Shown in pieces: positions 55,521 to 64,000 of a DNA stretch of 64,000 nt. The first letter of the stretch is position 1; each line of letters begins with the position of its first letter. This DNA is from Thereva unica (taxonomy: Eukaryota > Arthropoda > Insecta > Diptera > Therevidae). The notes beneath the pieces are model-generated. The model was not told the DNA's origin. It did no database searches and saw only the letters and a list, made by a program, of their open reading frames with translations. Both the position numbers and the translations under genes were made by a program. The DNA is taken from the NCBI GenBank assembly GCA_949987705.1, contig OX465281.1, positions 28,008,942 to 28,072,941 on the forward strand. The letters run 5' to 3'.

Positions 55521-57141
55521 TAGCTCAAGCCAAAGTGCCACTAGTTATAAAGGGTTTAAATACTTTAAAAAAATATTGCCCAGAGTGAGGCAGAATCTAA
55601 AAAGGAAGACAAGCCCAAATATGGACAGAGTAAGTCGGTAAGTCACACATTTACATAATACCTTTGTCTTGTGAACAAAATCTAGATTCCGATTATTCAT
55701 TTTTCTATTATATCCGCGTGTCTTGTGATTAGATTTATGATCTAGAATCTCTTAACATTTTTCATCTTAAAGCTAAGAATATAATTTAAAGCAAGACTAA
55801 AAATCTTTCCCAAGTGGCCAAAAACACAAAATAGTCTCGAAATATTTTCGCGAATACCAAAAATAAAATTTGCGTTTATTAATAACAATAAAAAATGAAA
55901 ATAGAACCTGAAATAAACAAAGGATCCGCGCGTCTATATTTAAGAAAAAAGGTAATAATAAAACGCGAAGGAAACAAAAACTTCAGCAGAAAAAGAGAAG
56001 AGCCGCGCCGCCATCAAGGTTCTTTTTTTCAAATCGCATATGATTCTGGATTACATCATCCACGTGCCAATTGCTGGCGAAAATTTATTCGGGTATTTAT
56101 ACGAAAACGGCTAAAAATACTCGACGCTAATCTATTTTGGCCGCCCGATATAAACAGGTGATGTGTCTGATAATCATAAGCGCCAAGCTTTTAATAGCTG
56201 CAGATTTCTGGGGCAGACGCGGACAATCTCCTTCAGCTAGACTAGACAATAATTCGCGTATAGATGGAGTATCCCTCGGCTGCTGTCTTACTTCCTTTAT
56301 TGTTCGAGAGTGGATCCTCCTCCGGCTCGAGAGATGGATATTCGAAAACCGAGCACGTAAATGCACTTATCAAAATAACAATCCGATATCACGGAATTCA
56401 TAAGTAAAGATTTTATGTAACAAGACAATACCCCTGTCGATGAAATGCACACAGCTCTGCTGCAGTGCTGCTGGATCGCTGCCAAATTCATAACCGAAAT
56501 TCTGTACAATGAATTCGAGCAAATATTTTTGATGTTGTGGAGGTATTTAAGTGCAGTCCTGACTCGGTGAGGCGAATTCACGGGAGACAAGGCGAGTGAA
56601 AGCTCATAAAAATTTCTGATGTAAAAATTTTATTATGGTCTGGAAGGGAGGAAGGGCGGAAGGCTTTAAAGTATGGTCATCCATTTTTTTTACTTCAGGA
56701 AGTTGTTGCTGCAACTTTACTCAAGACTTGTATTAAGGTGTGTTTTGTTTTGAATTGTTGTGTATTTTAAAATATTGATGACGAAAATAAGCGAGGTTGG
56801 TTGTAAGTAATGTTGAGAGCTTATAAATGTGGACATCCAACACTTAGATTTCAAGATTTACAACGAATGCTATTGTTCCAGTATGTATACCTCATTGAAC
56901 TAGAAAATACTCCATAAAATATCAGGCCATCTGCAATGCAGTAAATAGTTAGGGTAAGTAAATATGCTTGGTGAAAAATAGTTTCTTCAATGTCATTTGA
57001 AATTTTATTCATATCACGGGTGTACCAATAATATGAGTATTTCCAATAGAATGTATGTCAGATTTCCCAAATAGATTGCGGCCATATTTGAAATGTCATT
57101 AGTGTCAGTACTTGTTTTTATGCCGGGACCACTGTAGAATT
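55521..57141. other. Stretch without a recognised gene
   Basis: A basic 88-codon frame (55895-56161) and frames on both strands at 56127-56590 have no similarity that I can name. Confidence 0.3.
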
Positions 57142-57230
57142 GCCTTATACAAGGGTGTCGCCAGGGGGCAGGGGGGTTGCTACCCCCCTCTAGAAATTGA
57201 AAAATATCTAGTCAAACGACATCAAACGAT

Positions 57231-58046
57231 GGGGCTTATTCTGCAATCCGTTTCACGTGAAAGAACAACTTCACCTGCATTTCACTTCATGTTATTGAGT
57301 CGATTCTGTGATTCACATGATTCGAAAAAAAAGTTTCACCTGGAACAAGTGGAACTGAAACTGTCAATCGTTATAAAAAGGAAAATTTCAATCGTTATAA
57401 AAATAAAATCGTTGTATTTTTGGAGTAATTTGTTAAAAGATCAATAGTTTTAACATGACATGTGCAGAATTGTGGCTTAGCAGTAGTAATAATGATAGTG
57501 ATAGCAGTGATGACTTGGAAATAATATCCTTACGACGACGTCTCCAAATAAGAGACAAAACATTTACAGTCATATAACTTATACGAATAGCAGTTTACCT
57601 TCTGCCATTCGGTATCTTTCCTAGTTGGGGGCCCAAGACTTTCTAAGCGCTCTGTAATCTCTTTCCATATTTCCGCGTATCGCTCTTTGGCCATAAAAAG
57701 TTCGGAATACTTCTGCCCTTTTGCTACATGTTTGTGCTTTTCCATTTCACCCAAAATAACATCAACCTGTTTCCTCCTCGTAATTTTTCTGTATACAAAA
57801 ACAATAATTATCGGAAAATTGAAAATTTGAGTATATAATTTTATAAATACGAAATACTCACTTCTTTGCTGCCATTTCGTACATAACTGCCGAAATACAA
57901 CTTCGTAATAGGGTCTTCCACTTGGAAAAATTAGGTGAAACCCTTAATCACTTCACAACGAACGTATTCACCTCAGGCGATTGCCAGAATAGTACTTTTG
58001 AAATGTGAACAATTTTTCACGTGAAACGGATTGCAGAATAAGCCCC
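57231..58046 (-). mobile_element. Harbinger-like element carrying Myb/SANT exons, nested in hAT
   Basis: Perfect inverted ends of 32 bp (GGGGCTTATTCTGCAATCCG, continuing tttcacgtgaaa) lie inside the hAT element. ATG borders each side (57229-57231 overlapping the end, and 58048-58050), so a 3-bp duplication is possible but not clean. The minus strand carries two spliced exons of a Myb/SANT-like protein. Confidence 0.85.
57599..57875 (-). pseudogene. Myb/SANT-like protein exons from a Harbinger transposon
   Basis: On the minus strand, exon 1 is 57875-57862 (ATG, MAAKK) with donor GTGAGT. Exon 2 is 57788-57599, after a clear acceptor (tatacag), and reads KITRRKQVDVILGEMEKHKH, then LFMAKERYAEIWKEITERLE and TRKDTEWQK. 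It ends at a further donor (AAG|GTAAAC) whose downstream exon is absent. PIF/Harbinger transposons encode such a DNA-binding protein beside the transposase. The frame has no stop, but the gene is truncated. Confidence 0.72.
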
Positions 58047-58049
58047 AAT

Positions 58050-58884
58050 GTGTGAAAACGTACGTGGCTCGTGTAAAAGCAGTCAAAAGGTTAAGCTTGC
58101 TACATGTGAAAGCACATGTATACATATAACAGATTGCTCATCTGAAAAGGCTTCGCAGCACATAAAAAGCATTTTGCAACTGCTTAAAAGCCACCGTGGC
58201 GATCCCGAGAAAGTCACTCACAAAGTCCCAATGAAATTATAAGAGATACTACTGTCATTGCGGAGAAAGTCGGACTGGACGAGGACATGACATCAGTGCC
58301 ACGTATCGTTCGGAAACAACGTTATCGGAGCAACCACCCAGCAGAATGACCTTCAGAATTCTGGCAGAGGTCTTTAATAATACCGTACTTGGACTCTATT
58401 TTTGCCTCTCTTGAGATACGCTTTGCTGAAGAAAACACACCATCATTTACATTATCTAAATTACACCCGGCGCAAATGCAAACGATGTCAGTGGAAAATC
58501 TTAGAGAAGCTTGTGAAACCTTCGCCAAATTTTACGATCTTTGAAACATTAAAAATGAAATCGAACTTTTGCAACAATTGTGGCAGGATAAGGATAACTA
58601 CAACCCTAGTTCTGAACTAAACATAGTAGATGTCCTTAAAGAGACAAACCCCTTCTTCCCGAAATGGGAATAGCTTTAAAAATTTTGATTGCTCTACCGT
58701 GCACAACGTGTACTGTGGAGCGATCCTTAGTAACCTAAGAAGGATAAAACCCTGGCTAAGAAGCACTATGGAAGAAAGTCACCTCAATGGTCTAGCAATG
58801 ATGAGTATTCATAGGAAACTCATCTTTGACAACCTAGACCATTTTAATAATGAAGTGGTCGAGAACTTCGCCAAAAACCCGTGA
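58050..58884 (+). pseudogene. hAT transposase remnant
   Basis: Fragments in successive frames include ENVRGSCKSSQKV, VPRIVRKQRYRSNHPA, QMQTMSVENLREACETFAKF and CTVERSL. The dimerisation-region end RRIKPWLRSTMEESHLNGLA...ENFAKNP stops at 58884. The catalytic core between these pieces is deleted, and the frame shifts near 58730. The pattern is of the ZMYM1/THAP-like hAT group. Confidence 0.8.
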
Positions 58885-59224
58885 AGGTTATATTTTAATT
58901 AAGTTTTTTTTTTATTTATTTTTCTAGTAATAAAAATATTTCATCACAAATTTTACTTATTGTTCATTCTTATTTCTTCCAACCTCTATTATCTTGCGAC
59001 GCCCTTGGCCTTATATAGCCTGAACCTAACACAGTTAAGAGTTTTCGTTAAAGCTTTTCAGCTCTGTACATTGGTAGGTTGAACAAAGTTCACATAAAGT
59101 CTCTTCTGACATCTTAAAGAGGCACGACATTTTCACCTTTTGTACCTTTGCCAGTTCAAATTACCTACATATTTCCGTTGAGTTAAGCAGAGTTAAAAGT
59201 CTTTAACGAAAACTCTCAACTATG

Positions 59225-59470
59225 TCTGTTTCCATTGCTGTGTTTCCATGTGCCGAGGTAGAGTTTTCGTTGAGTAATCACAAAGATTTTTCCCTCAAGT
59301 TAAATCGATGCTGGGTTAAGGTGACAGACACTCAATTTTACATTGCGTCGCCGGTAGTATACGTTTAGTAAAAGATACTCAAACACACATAAGCAAAACC
59401 CACCTCAACCGGACTGGTTTCGTTGAGTTTTCTTAGGTTTAACGAAACTTTCGAGAAATGCTGACACACG
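59225..59470 (-). repeat. Inverted relative of the 49250-49830 repeat
   Basis: Complementary blocks include gtagagttttcgttgagta, tccctcaagttaa and tttacattgcgtcgcc. Confidence 0.65.
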
Positions 59471-59539
59471 TGTTTCGTTATTTATGCTGTATAGAATTTA
59501 TTCCAAGTTCGAAGAAAATCTGATATAAAATAAATAATT

Positions 59540-59960
59540 TCCCATACCAATTTTTTCCCTTGTTTCACCCTCTTAGGGGTTGAATTTCGAAAAATCCTGA
59601 AAAAAGTATTTAATTATTTGTGGTACGGAGTATTTATAGCAAGTTTGAAGAAAATCTGACCAAAGAAAAAAAATTCCCATACAATGCCATTTCACCCCCT
59701 TAGGAGATGAATCAACAAAATATTCAAAAACGCTTGAACAAATGTTTATTTATTTTTTATCATGTGCCTAAATACAAGGTTCATGGTTTTATCTTCAATA
59801 ATGGCGGACTTCCATACAAACTTATATCCGCTATTTCAACCCCTTCAAGCATTTTTCGCGACAAAATCTGTACCAAATTTCATCAAAATCGGTTCAGCGG
59901 TTCAGGCGTGAAAGCGTAACAGACAGGCAGAGTTACTTTCGCATTTATAACATTAGTAGG
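59540..59960 (+). repeat. Widespread insect repeat / LINE 3' end-like sequence
   Basis: The segment caaatttcatcaaaatcggt followed by tcaggcgtgaaagcgtaacagacaggcag and ttcgcatttataacattagtagg resembles a repeat tail that I know from many insect genomes, commonly the 3' end of RTE-type LINEs or derived SINEs. Two similar sub-blocks (caagttcgaagaaaatctga and caagtttgaagaaaatctga) repeat inside. There is no coding sequence. Confidence 0.55.
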
Positions 59961-60581
59961 GTTTGATCCTTTTTCGTTTTCAAATACCTAACCTTCCCAG
60001 CTGTCTTTTGCGTTTTTGATCGCTTTAGTCAGCTGTTGGGTTACTATTAGAAATGCGCCGAATGTTCGGCTGAATATTCGTATTCGGCATGTTCGGCGTC
60101 TTTTTTTATGTTCGTATTCGGTTACTTTTAGTATTATTTTAAGATTTACATGCTAAAGAGGCTTTATTATGGAACTGTCCATAGGTAGTATTTGTAAATG
60201 AAACAACAACCTACTACCTATGTATGCAGTACAGGATACGTATAAGCTACACATGCTATAGCTTATGGCCCCACTTTCTTGGAATTATATGCCGATAAAA
60301 ACAATTGAATAGTTTCAAAATGTTTCAATCTCCGAATGTTTCAGTATTTTCCGAATGATTTATTCATAAATCAATTTACCGATTCCTCCTTTTGTCAATT
60401 TGACAACTGTCAAAAGAAGAAGAATTTTGCTTTCTCTGCTAAGTGAGAAATCTCAACCCACAACAGGTTTAAAGAACACGGAGCAGGGCAATTGAAAGCA
60501 AAAAAGAGTCAAAAAGTCTCAACACAAATTGCTGATTTTTCTGTTTTAGATTGAACTGGAGCAGTCTTCGAACACATCTTA

Positions 60582-61402
60582 TACCGGAGACACACTTGTG
60601 GTATAGTAATTACAATATGAGCAATATTGCAATATACTTCAGGTGTGTCTCTATATACTGAAAAAAAATCTCGGTATACACTCAGTATACTCAACATTGA
60701 AACTCAATAGGCCCCCATCCACGGTCAAACAAATCGTCAAATTCCTGGCCAACATCGAAAAAATTGCAAGTGCGCGTGTATAAAATACAAGTTTTCGAAG
60801 TTGGCCGCTGTTTGAAGAAAATATTCGTCTGGTTTAATATTTCCTTCAAACAACTTAAATGTGTGTGTGAGTTTTGCCTGTGTGCCATGTAAAGTTCGCT
60901 TTGTTTACAGTAGATTATATGAAATGTCGCTCGGGATGTTTGAAGAAAGTTTTCCTCGTTGATGGCCAAAAATGTCAAAGCATAAATGTGTGCGCTGTTT
61001 GTCGAAAATTGGTTTGACGATTTGTTTGACCGTGGATGGGGGCCTAATATCCCAATTGAGAAAAACTTCGTGGTATAGCTCAGTATACCCTAGATTTAAA
61101 CCGAAAAATAGTCTGGGCATAACCCAAAATGATAATTTCGAACAGAATTTTAATTCTTCAATTTTCTATTTCACTTTTATTTTTAATATAAATTAATAAT
61201 AATTTCACAATATTTCTATTCATATTTAACTTCAATTTAACTGCAGCACAATAATTTTTTTCGATTTGCAAATCTGACAGATAAATGACAACCAAATAAC
61301 TCAGTATACTAATGCAAGTGTGTCTTCACATTTTTATATTGCAATATGGCAATATTGCAATATCCCGATCTCAATTGCTATACCACAAGTCTGTCTCCGG
61401 TA
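60582..61402. mobile_element. MITE, TACCnnnGACACA family, with nested insertion
   Basis: The ends TACCGGAGACACACTTGTGG and complement are flanked by TTA (60579-60581, 61403-61405). Subterminal gcaatattgcaata palindromes occur on both sides. The nested element at 60710-61044 accounts for 335 bp of its length. Confidence 0.85.
60710..61044. mobile_element. Nested TIR element with GGCCCCCATCCACGGTC ends
   Basis: Inverted ends of about 32 bp (continuing aaacaaatcgtcaaa) are bounded by TA on both sides (60708-60709, 61045-61046), inside the TACCnnnGACACA MITE. There is no coding sequence. Confidence 0.82.
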
Positions 61403-61405
61403 TTA

Positions 61406-62259
61406 TGTTACGCCATATTTGATTCAGGCTTTTGTTGGCTGGTTAGCAGGATTTACCTGTTTCAGTACAAAGGATAACTTCTAAGCTTGACTATAACTAA
61501 CTATAAATTGTGCCAATACTGAAAAATTGTGCTACGACATAAACTTTTTCAAACTGTCGGGAATAGAGTGAAACGATAAATAAACAAACAAAAATGTTCG
61601 AGAAACTTAAATAATTAATCAACTACAATTCTTTGTTTTATTTTCACAATTAATGACAAATTTCAAACGTCTCGGTATAGACGACAGGAGAGTTTGAAGA
61701 TCTATTTTAGTTACTCCCAGTGATTCCGAACTTGTGAATTATCTTCAAGTATTTTTTTCCATTTCAGTTGGAAATTATTCAAAAATTTTATCAAAATCGC
61801 AAGTCGTACATTAACGCACTTAACGTTTTCTCCGCGAGCGATAATTGCGCTAATCTTAATCGGCCCAAGTGTAAGAAATATAAGGCGTATTGCGGAAAAT
61901 TTGATAGAAATCTTGAAAGGAATGGACGTTCGGAATAAAACCATTGCAGTTATAAGAGTCAGTGTGAGCTGCCAACAAAAGAAAAATTGTCTATTTTCAG
62001 ATGTAGTACTTAAGATTTGGAACTCATTTCGCTGATATCACAGGAATTTTTTGTGAAATCTATAAGGCAAAAATACACGCGGACGCATGCCCATAAAGGT
62101 TATTTCTTGCAAAGGGCCTACTGATCTCCAGTTTTTCTAGTTCTGGTTGCCTAAAAACCGGGTTTTGCGTCTGCCTTATATGGCTCTGTCTATTTTGGGG
62201 CTGGAAGATTGTTTTGACGTTACGTAGTTACGTCACTTTTTCCTTTATTTTGAACCTTG
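61406..62259. other. Stretch without a recognised gene
   Basis: A 77-codon minus-strand frame (61944-61711) has no similarity that I know. The rest is AT-rich. Confidence 0.3.
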
Positions 62260-62690
62260 CAAATTTGTTCTGATTATAGATAGCTTTTCGGAATTTCCCG
62301 TACGGCCGGAATAGCGACCATCTCCTGTCGGATATTGTTTTTCAATGCTTCCAGATACCTGGCGTGTTGGATTTTAAATAACCCTACAGGAAGATGTCTA
62401 GTGGCGTTAAGTCCGACTGTCTCGGAGGCTAGTCAAAATCAATGTTTTCCGAAATTAGGCGACCGAGGAACAAAGCGATCGTGTTACGGGCTCGTTGGAA
62501 CCAAATTTATCCATGACGTTATCAGCTAGAAATGGCATAAAAATGCGATATCATGGCCTGCTAACGCTCTTCATTGACGATTACAGCTGCTTTAGCATCG
62601 CCTTCGAAGAAGAACGGTCCAATGATTCTTTCCGAACAAACTCCATCCCAAACGCGTCACGAGAAGCTTTTCCTGAATCATTTGAGGGTT
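62260..62690 (-). pseudogene. Tc1/mariner-superfamily transposase remnant
   Basis: The minus strand in shifting frames gives GPFFFEG, VIVNEERYQAMISHF, WFQ and PPRQSDLTPLDIFL.GYLKS. These correspond to the middle and C-terminal catalytic core of an insect mariner-like transposase, including the DLTPLDxFLWGYLK signature around the last catalytic Asp. Gaps and stops are frequent. No terminal repeats are seen. Confidence 0.68.
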
Positions 62691-62699
62691 TTCAGCCTT

Positions 62700-63540
62700 G
62701 TCATCGAGAGGAATGTTGGTGATGAGCAATGTACAATTATCGTGGATACTGGTGCTCAAGATCTGTCATCCGGGCTAACTTTGTCGGTAGAAAGTGGCTG
62801 AAAAACGCGAACCGATACAAGCTGAAAACTGTAAAAGGAAAGCCAGTGCAATTACATGGGGAGATAATAATGGATGTGGTGGTCCGAAGAAGCAATAATG
62901 AAACATCGCAACAGGGAAATTCCAATGGCGATCATGCGAGTCAGGTTTTAAATATCGTTGGCGTCACTAGGAAAAGTGTCAGAGGACGACTATTGAGTCA
63001 AGTATAGGATGTGAGGACCAGGGAATCCGAAATGCTCAGTGCGATGACCCTGATTTTTCTCCGATTTTGTCATGGAAAGCATACGAGGAGAAGGAAGGAC
63101 ATCGCAGAGAGAAGCGAGACCCTGAAGAGATTCATTGCACATGGAGGGAGGAGCGCAAATGTGAAACCGCTGATGGTACTTCTCATCGAATACGATGACC
63201 TTCGTGCTGAAATAACAGATATTCTCGAGGAGTGGCATAATAGCCCGTTATGAGGACATTCGGAAGTCAACAAAACTCTGGTAAATAAGGAAAAGAATCT
63301 ACTAGCTTCACATGCGAGAGGATGTTACGAACTGGTGTCGTAAATGCCCGGTTTAAGAGCGAAAGAGGAAACGCGACGATACAACGTGGGAGTCGCAGTT
63401 GAGAGAATCGCAAGGGAGAATCTTAAGACAGACAGTGATAGAATGAAACCAAGGTACGCCCTCCCAGCGAACAGTAGTTGATACAAGAAAGGGGACCTGG
63501 AGGGGATGGACCGCTATTCGGGACGAACAGTGCTAAGAAG
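62700..63540 (+). pseudogene. Internally deleted Ty3/gypsy-type retroelement
   Basis: An aspartic protease motif (CTIIVDTGAQ, near 62735) is followed after a frameshift by a protease-like tail (62770-62900). From about 63040 the frames fit the integrase N-terminal region: a linker (DDPDFSPILSWKAYEE) and then a decayed His-His-Cys-Cys finger (WHNSP, VNKTLVN, near 63230-63345). Reverse transcriptase and RNase H, which should lie between, are missing. A purine run (aagaagggggcag) precedes the terminal repeat. Frameshifts and stops make it non-functional. Confidence 0.7.
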
Positions 63541-63547
63541 GGGGCAG

Positions 63548-64000
63548 TGTAATGATTTATGCGCCATCAGTTATTTGTAACGAGTTAGTTAGTATTTGAA
63601 TTAACGATTTATGTACTAAACTAACATGGTGCCATCTATTAGATTAGAATGAGAACGAATGGACAAAGCTTTGAACGCATAAAACCTTGTGGGCCTCTAT
63701 TGTCTCCTCGATGTTTGTGGACTTTGTCGGACGTTATCAGCTAAGCAGCGATAGTCTCGGTTAAACGAGCAGAACGGTGCCGGCTACTTCTTGCGACATT
63801 TCAACTGGACCCAGTTTGTACGAAACGCCCGGCTCGGCTAAACGCTTAATTGTACGCGCACGTAATGCAGGACGACGATGACGAAATTCAGGATGCGTTA
63901 ATACAACAGACCGGAAATGGATAAAATAACGGTGACAATAATTCCGTGTTCTTCAGGTGTGCATGCATAGCTCCATTGCTTGTTATCAACTAATTATCTA
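63548..64000 (+). repeat. 3' long terminal repeat, right part off the window
   Basis: The repeat is inferred to start at TGTAATG, directly after the polypurine run at 63536-63547. No matching 5' copy lies in the window and the CA end is not seen, so the boundary and length remain uncertain. Confidence 0.5.

Larger units (their letters stand above)
57150..59007 (+). mobile_element. hAT element with 8-bp target duplication
   Basis: The ends CAAGGGTGTCGC and GCGACGCCCTTG are inverted repeats with one mismatch. They are bounded by the identical octamer GCCTTATA (57142-57149 and 59008-59015), the duplication length of hAT transposons. Inside are a decayed transposase (58050-58884) and a Harbinger-like insertion (57231-58046). 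It is internally deleted and dead. Confidence 0.92.

Noticed and set aside
62495..62801. Plus-strand frames over the mariner remnant
   Set aside because: They are antisense shadows of transposase sequence read on the minus strand. Only the part from about 62735 belongs to the retroelement protease.

Overview
The window looks like a TE-rich nuclear scaffold from a higher fly (Diptera, probably Schizophora). Introns are GT-AG, and the three host genes read most like Drosophila proteins I know: clueless (clu, plus strand), calypso (minus) and a small gene that looks like Kgd4/MRPS36 (plus). A tephritid-like fly is only a guess. I recognise no host gene to the right of about 24.3 kb.

Layout. Positions 1-1835 lie upstream of the first visible clu exon and hold no recognisable exon. 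Six clu exons span 1836-15647. Four of their introns or exon gaps are compact, but two introns (4306-11105 and 12673-15427) are packed with broken LINEs. The clu 3' UTR follows and runs to about 16.3-16.6 kb. Positions 16.8-21.0 kb hold MITE clusters, including two near-identical opposite copies nested inside a third, plus RTE-like LINE debris. calypso occupies 23046-21610 in four exons, head-to-head with Kgd4 (23894-24303, two exons) across an 850-bp gap.

From 24.3 kb to the end the sequence is a mosaic of transposable elements. It holds Jockey-like, CR1/L2-like, LOA-like and RTE-like LINE pieces, a Helitron helicase remnant, a Tc1/mariner transposase remnant, and a hAT element with its 8-bp target duplication still readable. 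Inside that hAT sits a Harbinger-like element carrying two exons of a Myb/SANT gene. A deleted Ty3/gypsy element with a terminal repeat runs off the right edge. Many short inverted-repeat elements end in GGGGC(C)..TATT with CTG/CAG target duplications, or in TACCnnnGACACA with TTA duplications. Both patterns suggest PIF/Harbinger-type mobilisation.

How the genes relate. Clu is a cytosolic mRNA-binding protein for nuclear-encoded mitochondrial transcripts. Kgd4 is a mitochondrial 2-oxoglutarate dehydrogenase adaptor. Calypso is the BAP1-type deubiquitinase of the Polycomb PR-DUB complex. They are neighbours, not one pathway, though two concern mitochondria. The TE content is mostly dead. The longest uninterrupted TE frames are two reverse-transcriptase frames of one LINE group (661 and 329 codons).
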